Below are positions 46,683-56,251 of a stretch of 64,000 bases of DNA, one piece after another; position 1 is the stretch's first letter, and every line of letters begins with the position of its first letter. The position numbers and the translations under genes are program-made. Under the pieces are notes generated by a model, which worked only from the letters and a program-made list of their open reading frames with translations, was not told where the DNA came from and did not search any database. The DNA comes from Thermomonas haemolytica (GTDB lineage: Bacteria; Pseudomonadota; Gammaproteobacteria; Xanthomonadales; Xanthomonadaceae). Where the stretch lies: positions 186,001 through 250,000 of the forward strand of contig NZ_SMAP01000002.1 of assembly GCF_004346265.1 (NCBI RefSeq), written 5' to 3'.

Positions 46683-49646
46683 TCACGCTTTCCCGTCCGG
46701 CTCCAGCCAGTACGCCGCCGGCTGCGGGCGCCCGAACAGGAAGCCCTGCGCGCGCTGGCAGCCGATCTCCAGCAGCGCCTGCCGCTGCGCCTCGGTCTCC
46801 ACTCCCTCCGCCACCACGCTCATGTCCAGCGAGCGCGCCAGGCTGAGCACCGCGTGGATGATGGCCAGGCTGCGCTGCGCGTTTTCCTGCCCGAGGTCGC
46901 GGATGAAGCTGCGGTCGATCTTGATCTTCTTCAGCGGGAAGCGGTGCACGTAGCTGAGCGAGGAATAGCCGGTGCCGAAATCGTCCAGCGCGGCGGACAC
47001 CCCAGCGGCCTGCAGCCGCTCCAGGATGCGCGCCACTGCGTCCGGATCGCCGAGCAGGGTGCCCTCGGTCACCTCGATCCGCAGGCGCTCCGGCGCAAAG
47101 CCGGTCTCGCGCAGCAGCTCCAGCAGGCGCTGGTCGAAATCCTCGTACTGGAAGTGGCGCGGCGAGATGTTGATGCTGATGAAGCCGCCCTTGGCCACCA
47201 GCGGCGCGCCTGCGGTGCAGGCCAGCCGGTACATGTGCCAGTCGATCGCCTCGATCAGCCCGCTTTCCTCGGCCACCGGCAGGAACTCGCCCGGGCCGAG
47301 CAGGCCGCGCACCGGGTGCTGCCAGCGGATCAGCGCCTCGTAGCCAAGCGTGCTGCGGTCGTCCATGCGTACGATCGGCTGGAAGTACGGCACGAACTCG
47401 CCCGCGTGCAGCGCGTTGCGCAGCGCCAGTTCCAGCTCCAGCACGTTCATCGCCGCGGTCTGTTGGCTTTCGTCGAACAGCACGAAGCGCTGGCGGCCAG
47501 TGGACTTGGCGCGGTACAGCGCCACGTCGGCATCGTGCAGGATCTCGTCGATCGCCAGGTAGCGGTCATGGCTGATGGCGATGCCGATGCTGACCGAGGC
47601 CTGCACCTCGCGCTCGCCGACCGGGAGCGGGGCCTGCATCCGCGCCTGGATGCGCTGCGCGATCTTGACCGCGGTGCCTGGCTGCGCGCCTTCCTCCAGC
47701 AGGATCGCGAATTCGTCGCCGGACAGGCGGGCCACGATGTCGGGGCCGCGCACGCAGTCCAGCAGGCGCCGTGAAACTTCACGCAGGACCGCGTCGCCGG
47801 CGAGGTGGCCGAGGCTGTCGTTGAACAGCTTGAAGCGGTCCACGTCGAGGTACAGCAGGGCGAAGGACTGCTCGGGGTTGCGCTGCTGGCTGGACAGCGC
47901 GCGCTCCAGGCGATCGCGCAGGTACAGGCGGTTGGGCAGCCCGGTCAGCGGGTCGTGCATCACCTGGTGCTTGAGCTGCGCCTCCACCTGTTCGCGCACC
48001 GCGATCTCGCGGCGCAGCTCGCGGGTGCGCACCTGCACCCGCTGTTCCAGCTCGGCGTTGAGGTTGCGCAGGGCCTCCGCATGCCGGCGCCGCTGCACGC
48101 TGTTGGCGATCTGGTGGGCGACGAAGGTCAGCAGCTCGGCATCGTCGCGGCTGTACACCAGCTCCGGCCGGTAGCTCTGCACCACCACCAGCCCCATCAC
48201 TCCGTCGCTGCCCAGCAGCGGCGCGCCCAGCCAGCACACCGCCGGGGTGCGGCTGGCGTGGTGGGCGGCGTCCATCTCGCCGCGTGCCACCAGTTCGCGC
48301 ACGCCGGCATCGTCGATCAGCAGGGTCCGGCCCAGGCGCAGCACGTACTCACTCAGGCCGCGGCCCAGCGGGCGGTCGCGGCGCTCGTCGCCGGCGGCGT
48401 CCACCGTGTAGGGGATCTGCAGGTCCTGGCCATCCGGGGAAACCAGCCCGATGTAGAAGTTCTCGGCGTCGATCAGTTCGCCCACCGCCTGGTGGATGCT
48501 GCGGTAGAAGTCCTCGTCGCGCGCCTCGGTATTGGACAGCTCGGCGAGCTTGTAAAGGGTGGCCTGCAGGTGCGCGGCGCGTTCGCGCTCGGCGATCTGT
48601 TCCTGCAACTGCGCATTGGCCACCGCCAGCTCGCGGGTGCGCTCGGCCACCCGCTGTTCCAGTTCCTCTTGGCCGCGCTTGCGCTCCACCGCGTTCAGCA
48701 CGTGCTCGGCCACGAAGCTGAGCACCGCGCAGTCGGACTGGGTGTAGCTCACGCCCTCCTGGTAGCTCTGCACCACCAGCGCGCCGTAGATCTGGCCGTC
48801 GCGCTGCATCGGCACGCCCATGAAATCCACCGACGGCGTGCCGATGCCGTGCTCCGGCGGCAGCCCCAGCAGGTCCATGATCTCCTCCGACGGCCCGCGC
48901 ACCGCCCGGCCGTGGCGGATCAGGCCCAGGGTCAGGCTGCCGCGCATCTGCGCCGCCGGGATCTCCTGGTCGGGGTCGTACATCTCGCCGTCCATCTGGT
49001 CGACGAAGTAGATGAAGCGCAGGGTGTCGCGCTCCGGGCTGTACAGCGCGATGTAGAAGTTCTCGGCGTACATCAGCCGGCCGATGATCTGGTGCAGCCC
49101 GCGCAGCAGGCTCTGCATGTCGCGGTCGGAGGCGGCCATGTCGGCGATCGCGAACAGCGCGTGCTGCAGCTGCTCGGCCTGCTCCAGGTCCTTCACCGAG
49201 GCGTGCAGGCGCTGGAATGCGAACAGCTCGGCCAGGCGCTGGCCGGCCAGTGCGAGCAGGCGGCTGGGGCCCGGCTCCAGCCGCGCCAGCGCCCCGTGCG
49301 GGGCCAGCAGCACCGCCCCGGCATCGGCCGCGCCGGGTGGCAGCAGGCGGGTGTCGGGGGCATCGGGGCCGCTGAGGGGCCGCCCGGAGAAGGCGGCGAT
49401 GGCCGCCTGCCGGCGGGCGGCGCTGCCGCCTTCCGGTGGCTCGAACAGCAGCTCCCCGTGGTCGGTCCAGGCCACCGCATCGGCGCTGCGGCCACACCCG
49501 GCCAGTCCGCGCAGCAGCGCGCTGGCGGCCTCGCGCACGCTGGCCGCGGTGCTGATCGCCAGCCCTGCCGGTGCGATCCCGGGCAAGGCGACGCCCGCGT
49601 CCGCGCCGGCTGCGTCCTGCTGTCCCGTCTGCCCGCCTTCGCTCAT
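46683..49646 (-). CDS. Sensor with two GAF-like domains, GGDEF (SGDEF) and EAL domains
   Basis: The 987-residue cytoplasmic protein has two GAF-like domains, each with the ENFYIALYSPERD / ENFYIGLVSPDG pattern (about 195-330 and 390-520), coiled coils (EELEQRVAERTRELAVAN) and a GGDEF domain whose signature is SGDEF at 642-646. An intact inhibitory RxxD (R633, D636) lies five residues ahead. The EAL domain (EAL at 770-772) has NISPRHF, EVTEG, LDDFGTG, KIDRSF and VAEGVET, so it should be a c-di-GMP phosphodiesterase. Cyclase activity is doubtful with SGDEF but not excluded. No signal peptide or membrane span is seen. Confidence 0.9.
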   Translation of the reverse strand: MSEGGQTGQQDAAGADAGVALPGIAPAGLAISTAASVREAASALLRGLAGCGRSADAVAWTDHGELLFEPPEGGSAARRQAAIAAFSGRPLSGPDAPDTRLLPPGAADAGAVLLAPHGALARLEPGPSRLLALAGQRLAELFAFQRLHASVKDLEQAEQLQHALFAIADMAASDRDMQSLLRGLHQIIGRLMYAENFYIALYSPERDTLRFIYFVDQMDGEMYDPDQEIPAAQMRGSLTLGLIRHGRAVRGPSEEIMDLLGLPPEHGIGTPSVDFMGVPMQRDGQIYGALVVQSYQEGVSYTQSDCAVLSFVAEHVLNAVERKRGQEELEQRVAERTRELAVANAQLQEQIAERERAAHLQATLYKLAELSNTEARDEDFYRSIHQAVGELIDAENFYIGLVSPDGQDLQIPYTVDAAGDERRDRPLGRGLSEYVLRLGRTLLIDDAGVRELVARGEMDAAHHASRTPAVCWLGAPLLGSDGVMGLVVVQSYRPELVYSRDDAELLTFVAHQIANSVQRRRHAEALRNLNAELEQRVQVRTRELRREIAVREQVEAQLKHQVMHDPLTGLPNRLYLRDRLERALSSQQRNPEQSFALLYLDVDRFKLFNDSLGHLAGDAVLREVSRRLLDCVRGPDIVARLSGDEFAILLEEGAQPGTAVKIAQRIQARMQAPLPVGEREVQASVSIGIAISHDRYLAIDEILHDADVALYRAKSTGRQRFVLFDESQQTAAMNVLELELALRNALHAGEFVPYFQPIVRMDDRSTLGYEALIRWQHPVRGLLGPGEFLPVAEESGLIEAIDWHMYRLACTAGAPLVAKGGFISINISPRHFQYEDFDQRLLELLRETGFAPERLRIEVTEGTLLGDPDAVARILERLQAAGVSAALDDFGTGYSSLSYVHRFPLKKIKIDRSFIRDLGQENAQRSLAIIHAVLSLARSLDMSVVAEGVETEAQRQALLEIGCQRAQGFLFGRPQPAAYWLEPDGKA

Positions 49647-49774
49647 GCCTTGCTTCTCCCATGCAGGCGCGTGCCGGCATGCTCATGCCGGGGGCCGCGC
49701 ATGCCGGGCATGCACGGACGCCTTGGCGAGTATATCGGCAGGTTTCGCCCAAGCTGTTGCCTGCCCGGCCGGGG

Positions 49775-50716
49775 TCAGCGCCCGGGTGGCGAGGCGGCCC
49801 CCAGGCTGCGCTGCGCGCTCTGCACGTAGTCGGCCAGGTACCAGCGACCGTCGATCCGTACCGCGGTGGCCAGGGTGTCGATCGGGGTCCCGGCCAGGGT
49901 GTACTGCAGGCGCAGGCGCGCGCGGTCGCCGGTCTGCTCGACCAGGCTGACGCGCAGGCTGCGCAGGCTGGCGTCGATGTCGAGGCCGTACTGCTGGCGC
50001 AGCTGCGCCAGCAGGGTGGCGAAGAACGGGGACAGCCGGTTCAGGCTCTGGGTCATGCCCAGCGCCGCGAACGCGGGCCAGCCGGCCTTGCCGTCGATGC
50101 CGCTGCGCACCGCCGCGGCCGAGAGCACGGTGAAGAAGCGCTGCGCCCGCGCCGGGTCGTCCAGCGGTGCCGCGATCGCCCAGCGCCCGACGGCGGCGAT
50201 CGCCTGCGCGGCGTGGTCGCGCTCGTCCGCGCTGTAGCCGGGGTCGCGCTGCACGTATTCGCCGCCGAAGACCATCAGCGTGCGCACCGCCTGGTCGATG
50301 TCGGCATCGGCCCCGGCGAACTGCCTGCGGAAGGTGGCCATCAGCCGCCGGTCCGCGTCCGGCGCCTGCAGCGCGGCCAGCATCGCCGGGATGCGCGCAT
50401 CCAGTGGCAGTTCGTCCAGCGGCCAGCGACTGCGGCCGTCGCGCCAGGCCCGCCGCAGGTCGGCGTGGATCGCCGGCGGCACCGCCACCCGCGCGAAGCC
50501 CACCCCGTCGCGCGCCAGCAGGCGGTCGCGCAGCACGTACACCGCATCCACCGGGCGCGCGGCCGGCACCGGTTCACCGGCCGCCTGCGCGTCGTCCCGC
50601 GCCTCCACCCCGGCCGGCTGCCGGCAGCCGGCCAAACCCGCCAGCAGCGCCACCAGCGCGAACGCGAAGGCCACGTGGCGGCGAGGGGTCGGCGGCAGGG
50701 CGTCCCGGGACGGCAT
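49775..50716 (-). CDS. Uncharacterised lipoprotein, 313 residues
   Basis: The product has a signal with lipobox LAGC (about residue 31), then a mostly alpha-helical domain: VYVLRDRLLARDGVGFARVAVPPAIHADL, a central helical part, and a C-terminal beta segment (RLRLQYTLAGTPIDTLATAVRIDGRWYLADYV) that looks like an NTF2-like or DUF4878 fold. No family was assigned with confidence. It follows the DUF5916 gene by 74 bp on the same strand. Confidence 0.72.
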   Translation of the reverse strand: MPSRDALPPTPRRHVAFAFALVALLAGLAGCRQPAGVEARDDAQAAGEPVPAARPVDAVYVLRDRLLARDGVGFARVAVPPAIHADLRRAWRDGRSRWPLDELPLDARIPAMLAALQAPDADRRLMATFRRQFAGADADIDQAVRTLMVFGGEYVQRDPGYSADERDHAAQAIAAVGRWAIAAPLDDPARAQRFFTVLSAAAVRSGIDGKAGWPAFAALGMTQSLNRLSPFFATLLAQLRQQYGLDIDASLRSLRVSLVEQTGDRARLRLQYTLAGTPIDTLATAVRIDGRWYLADYVQSAQRSLGAASPPGR

Positions 50717-50790
50717 GCGCGGAGTGTCGCGGCAGCCCGCGCGCGAGGCAAGCCGCCGCGTGCGCTCCTACTTCGCCTGCCGGGCCGGGA

Positions 50791-53055
50791 TCACGGCTGC
50801 CAGCCGTAGCTGAGCTTGATGAAGACGCTGCGGGTATCGCCGAACAGCGCGGGGTGGTCGTCGTCGAGGAAGCCGCCCCAGGCGCCGCCGGCGTACAGCG
50901 CGGTGTGCGGGTTGATCTTGTAGGAATAGACCAACTGCGCGGCGCGGTCGCGGGCATGCTGGTTGACGGTGTCTGCGTACAGCGCCTGGTTGCGCTCCAC
51001 GTTGCTGCCCTGCAGGGTCAGGCGCAGGCGCTGGCGCGGGGTGAGCTGCCAGCTGCCGCCGAGGTTGGCGATGCTGGCGGTGAACGCGGTGCCGCCGTCG
51101 CGGTGCATGCGCTGGTGGATGAGGTCCCAGTTGAGGTTGATGCCGCGCGCGACATCGGCTTCGCCGTTGAGGTTCAGCAGCAGGCGCTGGCCGAGGCGCG
51201 ATCCGGTCAGGTCGAGCACGCGCCCGGCGTTCGCGGCCAGGCCCAGGCGCACGTTGGGCAGCGGCCACAGCCCGGCGAACAGCGACAGGTCGCGTTCGTG
51301 GAACAGGGCGCCGTTCCAGAAGCGGGTGCGCACCAGCGGCGCGAGGCTGAAGCTGCTGCGCATCGGGCCCTGCACGGCCAGGCTCAGCTTGAAGTCGCGC
51401 TGCAGCAGCTGCCCGTCGAAGCGCGAGCTGGTGCCGCCGGTGGCGGCCAGGGAGATGCGGTTGAACGCGGCATCGTCGCGGTACCAGACGCGGTTGCCGG
51501 ACAGCGCGCTGCGGCGGTAGCCGACTTGCCCGATGAAGCCGAGGTCGGCGCGGAAGCCGGGGTCGATGTCCACGTGCAGGGCGCTGAAGCCCCAGTTGCG
51601 GTTGCCGTAGTTGTACTGCACCTGCCAGGCATTGCCGGACGGGCGTGGGTTGTCGCCGAGCGCGTCGGAATAGGCATCCACGATCGCCTGCGGATAGCGC
51701 GAGTCGCTGTGCAGCAGCTGCGCCGACAGGGTGTGTCCGCCCTGCTGCCAGCGCGCATCCAGCCCGGCCACGCCGTTGTCGTAGCCCTCGCCGCGGCGGA
51801 AGGTGCCGATCACGCCGACGCTGGCGTGCTGGTTGAAGTCGTAGCGGTAGCGGCCGACCGCCACGTCGGCCTTCTGGTCCAGCGATTCGAAGCTGGAGCC
51901 CAGCACGCCCGGCACCAGCAGCTGGGTGGTGGCGTCGCGCGCCAGCAGCGCGCCGTAGGTGCTGCCGTCGCTGCGCCCGGTGATGCGCAGCCCGAAATCG
52001 GGGTCCGCGATCTGGCGTGTGTAGAGCACGTTCAGCGGGGTGGTGAAGTAATCCGCGCCCTCCAGGAAGAACGGCCGCTTCTCCTGGTAGAACAGGGCGA
52101 AGCCATCGTTGAAGTTGACCTGCAGCTGGTCGGTCTCGACCTGCGAGAAGTCCGGGTTGAGGGTGGCGTTGAGCGTCATCGCCGGCGAGGGCGCCCAGCT
52201 CACGTCCAGCCCCGGGGAGACCTTGGAGTCGGTCTTGCCCCAGGGCGTGCCGGCGGCATCGCGGGTCTGGCCGAGGCCGGCGGTGAGGGTGGGCACGATC
52301 TCGAGGTTGCGGCCCTGGTGCACGCCCTCCATCCCGGTGTACTGGCCCCATTCGCACTGGAAGCAGCGCGAGTCGCGCGGCACCCGGTGGCTGGTCAGCT
52401 GGTGGCGCTTGTCGCGCGGCCAGTTGCGGAACAGCGAGATGCCCCAGCGCTGCAGGCCGCCGCTGCGGGGGAAGCGCAGGGTCGAGAACGGGATCCGGAT
52501 CTCCACGTCGTAGCCGGTCGCGGTGAGCCGCCCGGCGCTCTCCCACAGGCCGTCCCAGCTCGGGTCTTCCTGGTTCTCGGGGTTGCTTTCGTCGCGGATC
52601 AGGTCGGCCTGCACTCCCAGCGGGTTGACGATCAGCTCGTAGCCGCGGCGGTGGTCGTTGAAGGTGTCCAGGAACACGCCCACCCAGTCGTCGTTGAAGG
52701 CGCTGTCGCGGTCGCGCAGGTGGGCCTGGATGCGCGCGGGGTCCGGGTCCTCGGCATGGAAGGCGAAGTACAGCGCGTTGCGGTCGTAGCCGATGCGCAC
52801 GCTGGTCTTCACCGGCGCCGGGGTGTTGTCGCCGGGCTGGATGTCGTAGGCGATCTCCTGCACCAGCGCGCCCTGCCAGGCCGCGTCGTCGAGCTTGCCG
52901 TCGATCACGATCGGCCCGTGCAGCAGCGGGATGCGGCCGCCGGGAACGTAGGCCGGCGGCGGGGCGGCGTCTTGCGCGCCGGCGCGGGCGGAGTCGTGGG
53001 CCTGGGCGAACGGGGCGCACAGCAGCAGGGCGGCGATCAGGGCATGCGGTTTCAA
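50791..53055 (-). CDS. DUF5916 protein: CBM9-like domain plus outer-membrane beta-barrel
   Basis: The 754-residue protein starts with a signal peptide (cleavage after AQA) and a carbohydrate-binding family-9-like domain: IDGKLDDAAWQGA, VRIGYDRNALYFAFHAEDPDP and RDSAFNDDWVGVFLDTFND. The remaining 500 residues are a DUF5916 barrel with QEKRPFFLEGADYF, and the final strand ends VFIKLSYGWQP, a typical outer-membrane C-terminus. The substrate is unknown. The start is set at TTG 53055, preceded by CAGGACG, because it opens just before the signal peptide; ATGs further upstream add about 20-40 residues without conservation. Confidence 0.82.
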   Translation of the reverse strand: MKPHALIAALLLCAPFAQAHDSARAGAQDAAPPPAYVPGGRIPLLHGPIVIDGKLDDAAWQGALVQEIAYDIQPGDNTPAPVKTSVRIGYDRNALYFAFHAEDPDPARIQAHLRDRDSAFNDDWVGVFLDTFNDHRRGYELIVNPLGVQADLIRDESNPENQEDPSWDGLWESAGRLTATGYDVEIRIPFSTLRFPRSGGLQRWGISLFRNWPRDKRHQLTSHRVPRDSRCFQCEWGQYTGMEGVHQGRNLEIVPTLTAGLGQTRDAAGTPWGKTDSKVSPGLDVSWAPSPAMTLNATLNPDFSQVETDQLQVNFNDGFALFYQEKRPFFLEGADYFTTPLNVLYTRQIADPDFGLRITGRSDGSTYGALLARDATTQLLVPGVLGSSFESLDQKADVAVGRYRYDFNQHASVGVIGTFRRGEGYDNGVAGLDARWQQGGHTLSAQLLHSDSRYPQAIVDAYSDALGDNPRPSGNAWQVQYNYGNRNWGFSALHVDIDPGFRADLGFIGQVGYRRSALSGNRVWYRDDAAFNRISLAATGGTSSRFDGQLLQRDFKLSLAVQGPMRSSFSLAPLVRTRFWNGALFHERDLSLFAGLWPLPNVRLGLAANAGRVLDLTGSRLGQRLLLNLNGEADVARGINLNWDLIHQRMHRDGGTAFTASIANLGGSWQLTPRQRLRLTLQGSNVERNQALYADTVNQHARDRAAQLVYSYKINPHTALYAGGAWGGFLDDDHPALFGDTRSVFIKLSYGWQP

Positions 53056-53287
53056 GCGGGGCGTCCTGGCGGAAGAGTTGGGTGGTGCGGGCAGGGATGC
53101 CGCGAGCGCCGCCACGGTTGCCATGACCGATGGCAGGGGTCGCGACGGTTCCGCCCGCATGGCAGGCACGATGCCCGCGGCGCGCGCGCGCCCGAAGTGC
53201 CGCAGGTGGGTGCGACCTTCGGCACGGGCGGCGGCCCGCAGGCGATGGCGCTAAACTCGAAGCTTTCCGCTGCAAGGCCGAACTTTC

Positions 53288-55234
53288 ATGCGTCAGCTGC
53301 TCCTGTCCGTCTCCATCGCCGCCGCGCTGGGCGCGCCCCTCGCCGCCTGCAACCGCGCGCCCGCCCCGGAAACCGCCGCCGCCCCCGCCGCCGCGCCCGC
53401 CGTGGCCGAGAAAATCGTGGACGAACATTCCTTCTCGCAGCCGGACAAGGTCCGCACCACCGACCTCGCGCTCGATCTGGCGATCGACTTCGACAAGAAG
53501 GTCATCAGTGGCACCGCCACCTACACCCTCGACTGGGTGGACAAGTCCGCCACCCAGCTGGTGCTGGACACCCGCGACCTCACCATCGACAAGGCCGAGG
53601 GCCTGGGCGCGGACGGCAAGTGGGTGCCGCTGCAGTTTTCGCTGTCGGACAAGGACAAGGTGCTGGGCAGCGCGCTGACCATCGAGGCCCCGACCCGCCC
53701 GGCCAAGGTGCGCGTCACCTACGCCACCTCGCCGCAGGCCTCCGGCCTGCAGTGGCTGGCGCCATCGATGACCGAGGGCGGCAAGCAGCCCTTCATGTTC
53801 AGCCAGTCGCAGCAGATCCACGCGCGCTCGTGGGTGCCGCTGCAGGACACCCCGCAGATCCGCTTCACCTACAGCGCCCACGTGAAGGCGCCGAAGGACG
53901 CGATGGTGCTGATGAGCGCCGACAACGACCCGAACGCGGTCCGCGACGGTGATTACAGCTTCAAGATGCCGCAGAAGATCCCGTCCTACCTGCTGGCGAT
54001 CGCCGCGGGCGACCTCGTGTTCAAGCCGATCTCCGCGCGCAGCGGGGTGTGGGCCGAGCCGGCGATGGTGGACAAGGCCGCGCACGAGTTCGAAGACACC
54101 GAGAAGATGATCGACACCGCGGAGTCGCTGTACGGCCCGTACCGCTGGGGTCGCTACGACCTGCTGGTGCTGCCGCCGAGCTTCCCCTATGGCGGCATGG
54201 AGAACCCGCGCCTGACCTTCGCCACTCCGACCGTGATCGTCGGCGACAAGTCGCTGGTGTCGCTGGTGGCGCACGAGCTGGCGCACAGCTGGTCCGGCAA
54301 CCTGGTGACCTTCGCCACCGACAAGGACGCCTGGCTCAACGAGGGCACCACCACCTACGTGCAGAGCCGCATCACCGAGGCCCTGTATGGCCGCGACATG
54401 GCCGACATGGAGGAGGTGATCGACCGCGACGAGCTCAAGCAGGAGTACAAGACCCTGCGTCCCGAGCTGCAGCGGCTCTCGCTCAAGCCGGGCACGTTGG
54501 CCGATCCGGATGACCAGTCCAGCGCCACCGTGTACACCAAGGGCGCGTGGTTCCTGGAGTTCCTGGAGAAGCGCTTCGGCCGCGACGTGTTCGACCCGTG
54601 GCTGAAGGGCTATTTCGACCACTTCGCGTTCCAGAGCATCACCACCCAACAGTTCCGCGACTACCTGAAGGCCACCCTGATCGACAAGCACCCGAACGTG
54701 GTGACGATGCAGGAGGTGGACCAGTGGCTGTACGAGCCGGGCATCCCCGGCAACGCGCCGCAGGTCGAGTCGGGCAAGTTCGCCACCGTGAACGCCGCGC
54801 GCATCGCCTGGCAGGGCAGCGGCCAGCTGCCGGCGAAGTCGGTGACCGATGCCTGGACCACCCAGGAGTGGGTGCACTTCCTGGAGAGCATGCCGCCGAC
54901 CCTGAAGCAGGAGCAGCTGGCGCAGTTGGATGCCGCCTACCACTTCACCGGCACGCCGAACGGCGAGATCGCGATGCGCTGGTATCCGCTGGCCGAGCGC
55001 AGCGGCTATACCGCCGCGCGCGAGGAGATGGGCAAGTTCCTGGAGAAGGTGGGCCGCCGCAAGCTGATCCTGCCGATCTACAAGGCGCTGGTGGCGACCC
55101 CGGACGGGCTGGCGTTCGCCGAGCAGGTGTTCGCCAAGGCCAAGCCGGCCACCCACCCGATCACCGCCGGCTCGGTGCAGGCGATCCTGGATGCCGCCAA
55201 GGCGCAGGCGACGCCGGTCGCCGCCGCGCAGTAA
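53288..55234 (+). CDS. M1 family aminopeptidase, lipoprotein (leukotriene A4 hydrolase-like)
   Basis: The 648-residue protein has a lipobox LAAC (Cys21) and Ala/Pro-rich spacer, then the M1 fold: PYGGMENPRL exopeptidase motif, HELAH at 329-333 with third ligand E352 (HExxH-x18-E), and a C-terminal helical domain with QWLYEPGIPGNAP, which is characteristic of the leukotriene A4 hydrolase/aminopeptidase branch. ATG at 53288 follows an appropriate AAGGCCG region. It should be an envelope-located peptidase. Confidence 0.93.
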   Translation: MRQLLLSVSIAAALGAPLAACNRAPAPETAAAPAAAPAVAEKIVDEHSFSQPDKVRTTDLALDLAIDFDKKVISGTATYTLDWVDKSATQLVLDTRDLTIDKAEGLGADGKWVPLQFSLSDKDKVLGSALTIEAPTRPAKVRVTYATSPQASGLQWLAPSMTEGGKQPFMFSQSQQIHARSWVPLQDTPQIRFTYSAHVKAPKDAMVLMSADNDPNAVRDGDYSFKMPQKIPSYLLAIAAGDLVFKPISARSGVWAEPAMVDKAAHEFEDTEKMIDTAESLYGPYRWGRYDLLVLPPSFPYGGMENPRLTFATPTVIVGDKSLVSLVAHELAHSWSGNLVTFATDKDAWLNEGTTTYVQSRITEALYGRDMADMEEVIDRDELKQEYKTLRPELQRLSLKPGTLADPDDQSSATVYTKGAWFLEFLEKRFGRDVFDPWLKGYFDHFAFQSITTQQFRDYLKATLIDKHPNVVTMQEVDQWLYEPGIPGNAPQVESGKFATVNAARIAWQGSGQLPAKSVTDAWTTQEWVHFLESMPPTLKQEQLAQLDAAYHFTGTPNGEIAMRWYPLAERSGYTAAREEMGKFLEKVGRRKLILPIYKALVATPDGLAFAEQVFAKAKPATHPITAGSVQAILDAAKAQATPVAAAQ

Positions 55235-55252
55235 GCCGGCGCCAGGCGCGGG

Positions 55253-56224
55253 ATGGCGATGGGCGGCGCGCTGGCGCTTGCCGGGCTGCTGGCGCTGGCG
55301 CTGCTGGCCGCGTGGGCGCTGGCGCGCGATCCGTTCCGGCTGGTGCAACTGGTGTTCGCCGCGCAGCGCGTCGCCAGCGGCCTGCGCCGCCGCCGTTGCC
55401 TCGCCGCGGGCCACCGCTGGGTGTATGCGGCGCGCGCCGCCGCCGATCCGCAGGCGCCCACGCTGGTGTTGCTGCACGGGTTCACCGGCAGCAAGGAGAA
55501 CTGGTATCCGCTGGCGCGCGCGCTCGGCCGCCGCTACCACCTGCTGATCCCCGACCTGCCCGGCTGGGGCGAGTCCGAGCGCAAGCCGGAGGCCGCCTAT
55601 GGCTTCGTCGAGCAGGCCGAACACGTGGCGGCGTTCATCGCGGCGCTTTCGCCTGCGCGGCCGGTGGTGCTGGTGGGGCATTCGATGGGCGGCGGGATCG
55701 CCGCGCTGGTCGCCGCGCGCCATCCGCAGCAGGTGGCGCAGGTGGCCTTGCTGAATGCCGCCGGCGTGCGCTTTCGCGACAACGCGTTTGGCCTTGCGGT
55801 GCTGGCCGGCGAGAACCCGTTCGCGGTGTCGGATGCCGCCTCGCTGCGCCGCTACCTTGCCACCGTGTTCTTCGATCGCCGCGCGCGGCCGTGGATCCCG
55901 TGGCCATTCTCCGCCGCGTTGATCGCCCGCCGCCGCCGCGATGCCGCGTTCGAGCAGGCGGTGCTGGAGCGGATCGGGCGCGGCCCGGACAGCCTACGGC
56001 CCGGCGAGGAGGCGGCGTGCATTCGCCAGCCGGTATTGCTGGTCTGGGGGCGGCAGGATGCGGTAATCGACCCCAGCGCGCTGGAGCTCTACGCGGCACG
56101 CCTGCCGCAGGCGCGCCAAGTCCTGCTGGACGGCTGCGGGCATATGAGCCTGATGGAGCGGCCACGCGAAGTGGCGCGGGCGCTCGTGGCCTGGATCGAG
56201 GACACGCCCGCCGCGGCCGGCTAA
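55253..56224 (+). CDS. Alpha/beta hydrolase with N-terminal membrane anchor, lipase-like
   Basis: The 323-residue protein begins with a hydrophobic helix (residues 4-24), not followed by a clear cleavage site, so it is probably an anchor. The hydrolase core shows LLHGFTGSKENWYPL, PDLPGWGESE, nucleophile Ser144 in GHSMGGG, Asp in WGRQDAVID and His in CGHMSLME. It resembles bacterial lipases of the LIP3/BchO type. The gene starts 18 bp after the M1 peptidase stop, suggesting co-transcription. Confidence 0.85.
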   Translation: MAMGGALALAGLLALALLAAWALARDPFRLVQLVFAAQRVASGLRRRRCLAAGHRWVYAARAAADPQAPTLVLLHGFTGSKENWYPLARALGRRYHLLIPDLPGWGESERKPEAAYGFVEQAEHVAAFIAALSPARPVVLVGHSMGGGIAALVAARHPQQVAQVALLNAAGVRFRDNAFGLAVLAGENPFAVSDAASLRRYLATVFFDRRARPWIPWPFSAALIARRRRDAAFEQAVLERIGRGPDSLRPGEEAACIRQPVLLVWGRQDAVIDPSALELYAARLPQARQVLLDGCGHMSLMERPREVARALVAWIEDTPAAAG

Positions 56225-56251
56225 GCTCCCGGCTTCCCGCAGACTGCTTTG

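Noticed and set aside
50167-53952. A 1261-codon plus-strand frame over the lipoprotein and DUF5916 genes
   Set aside because: It spans several real genes and changes content; the opposing minus-strand frames have signal peptides and a recognised domain.
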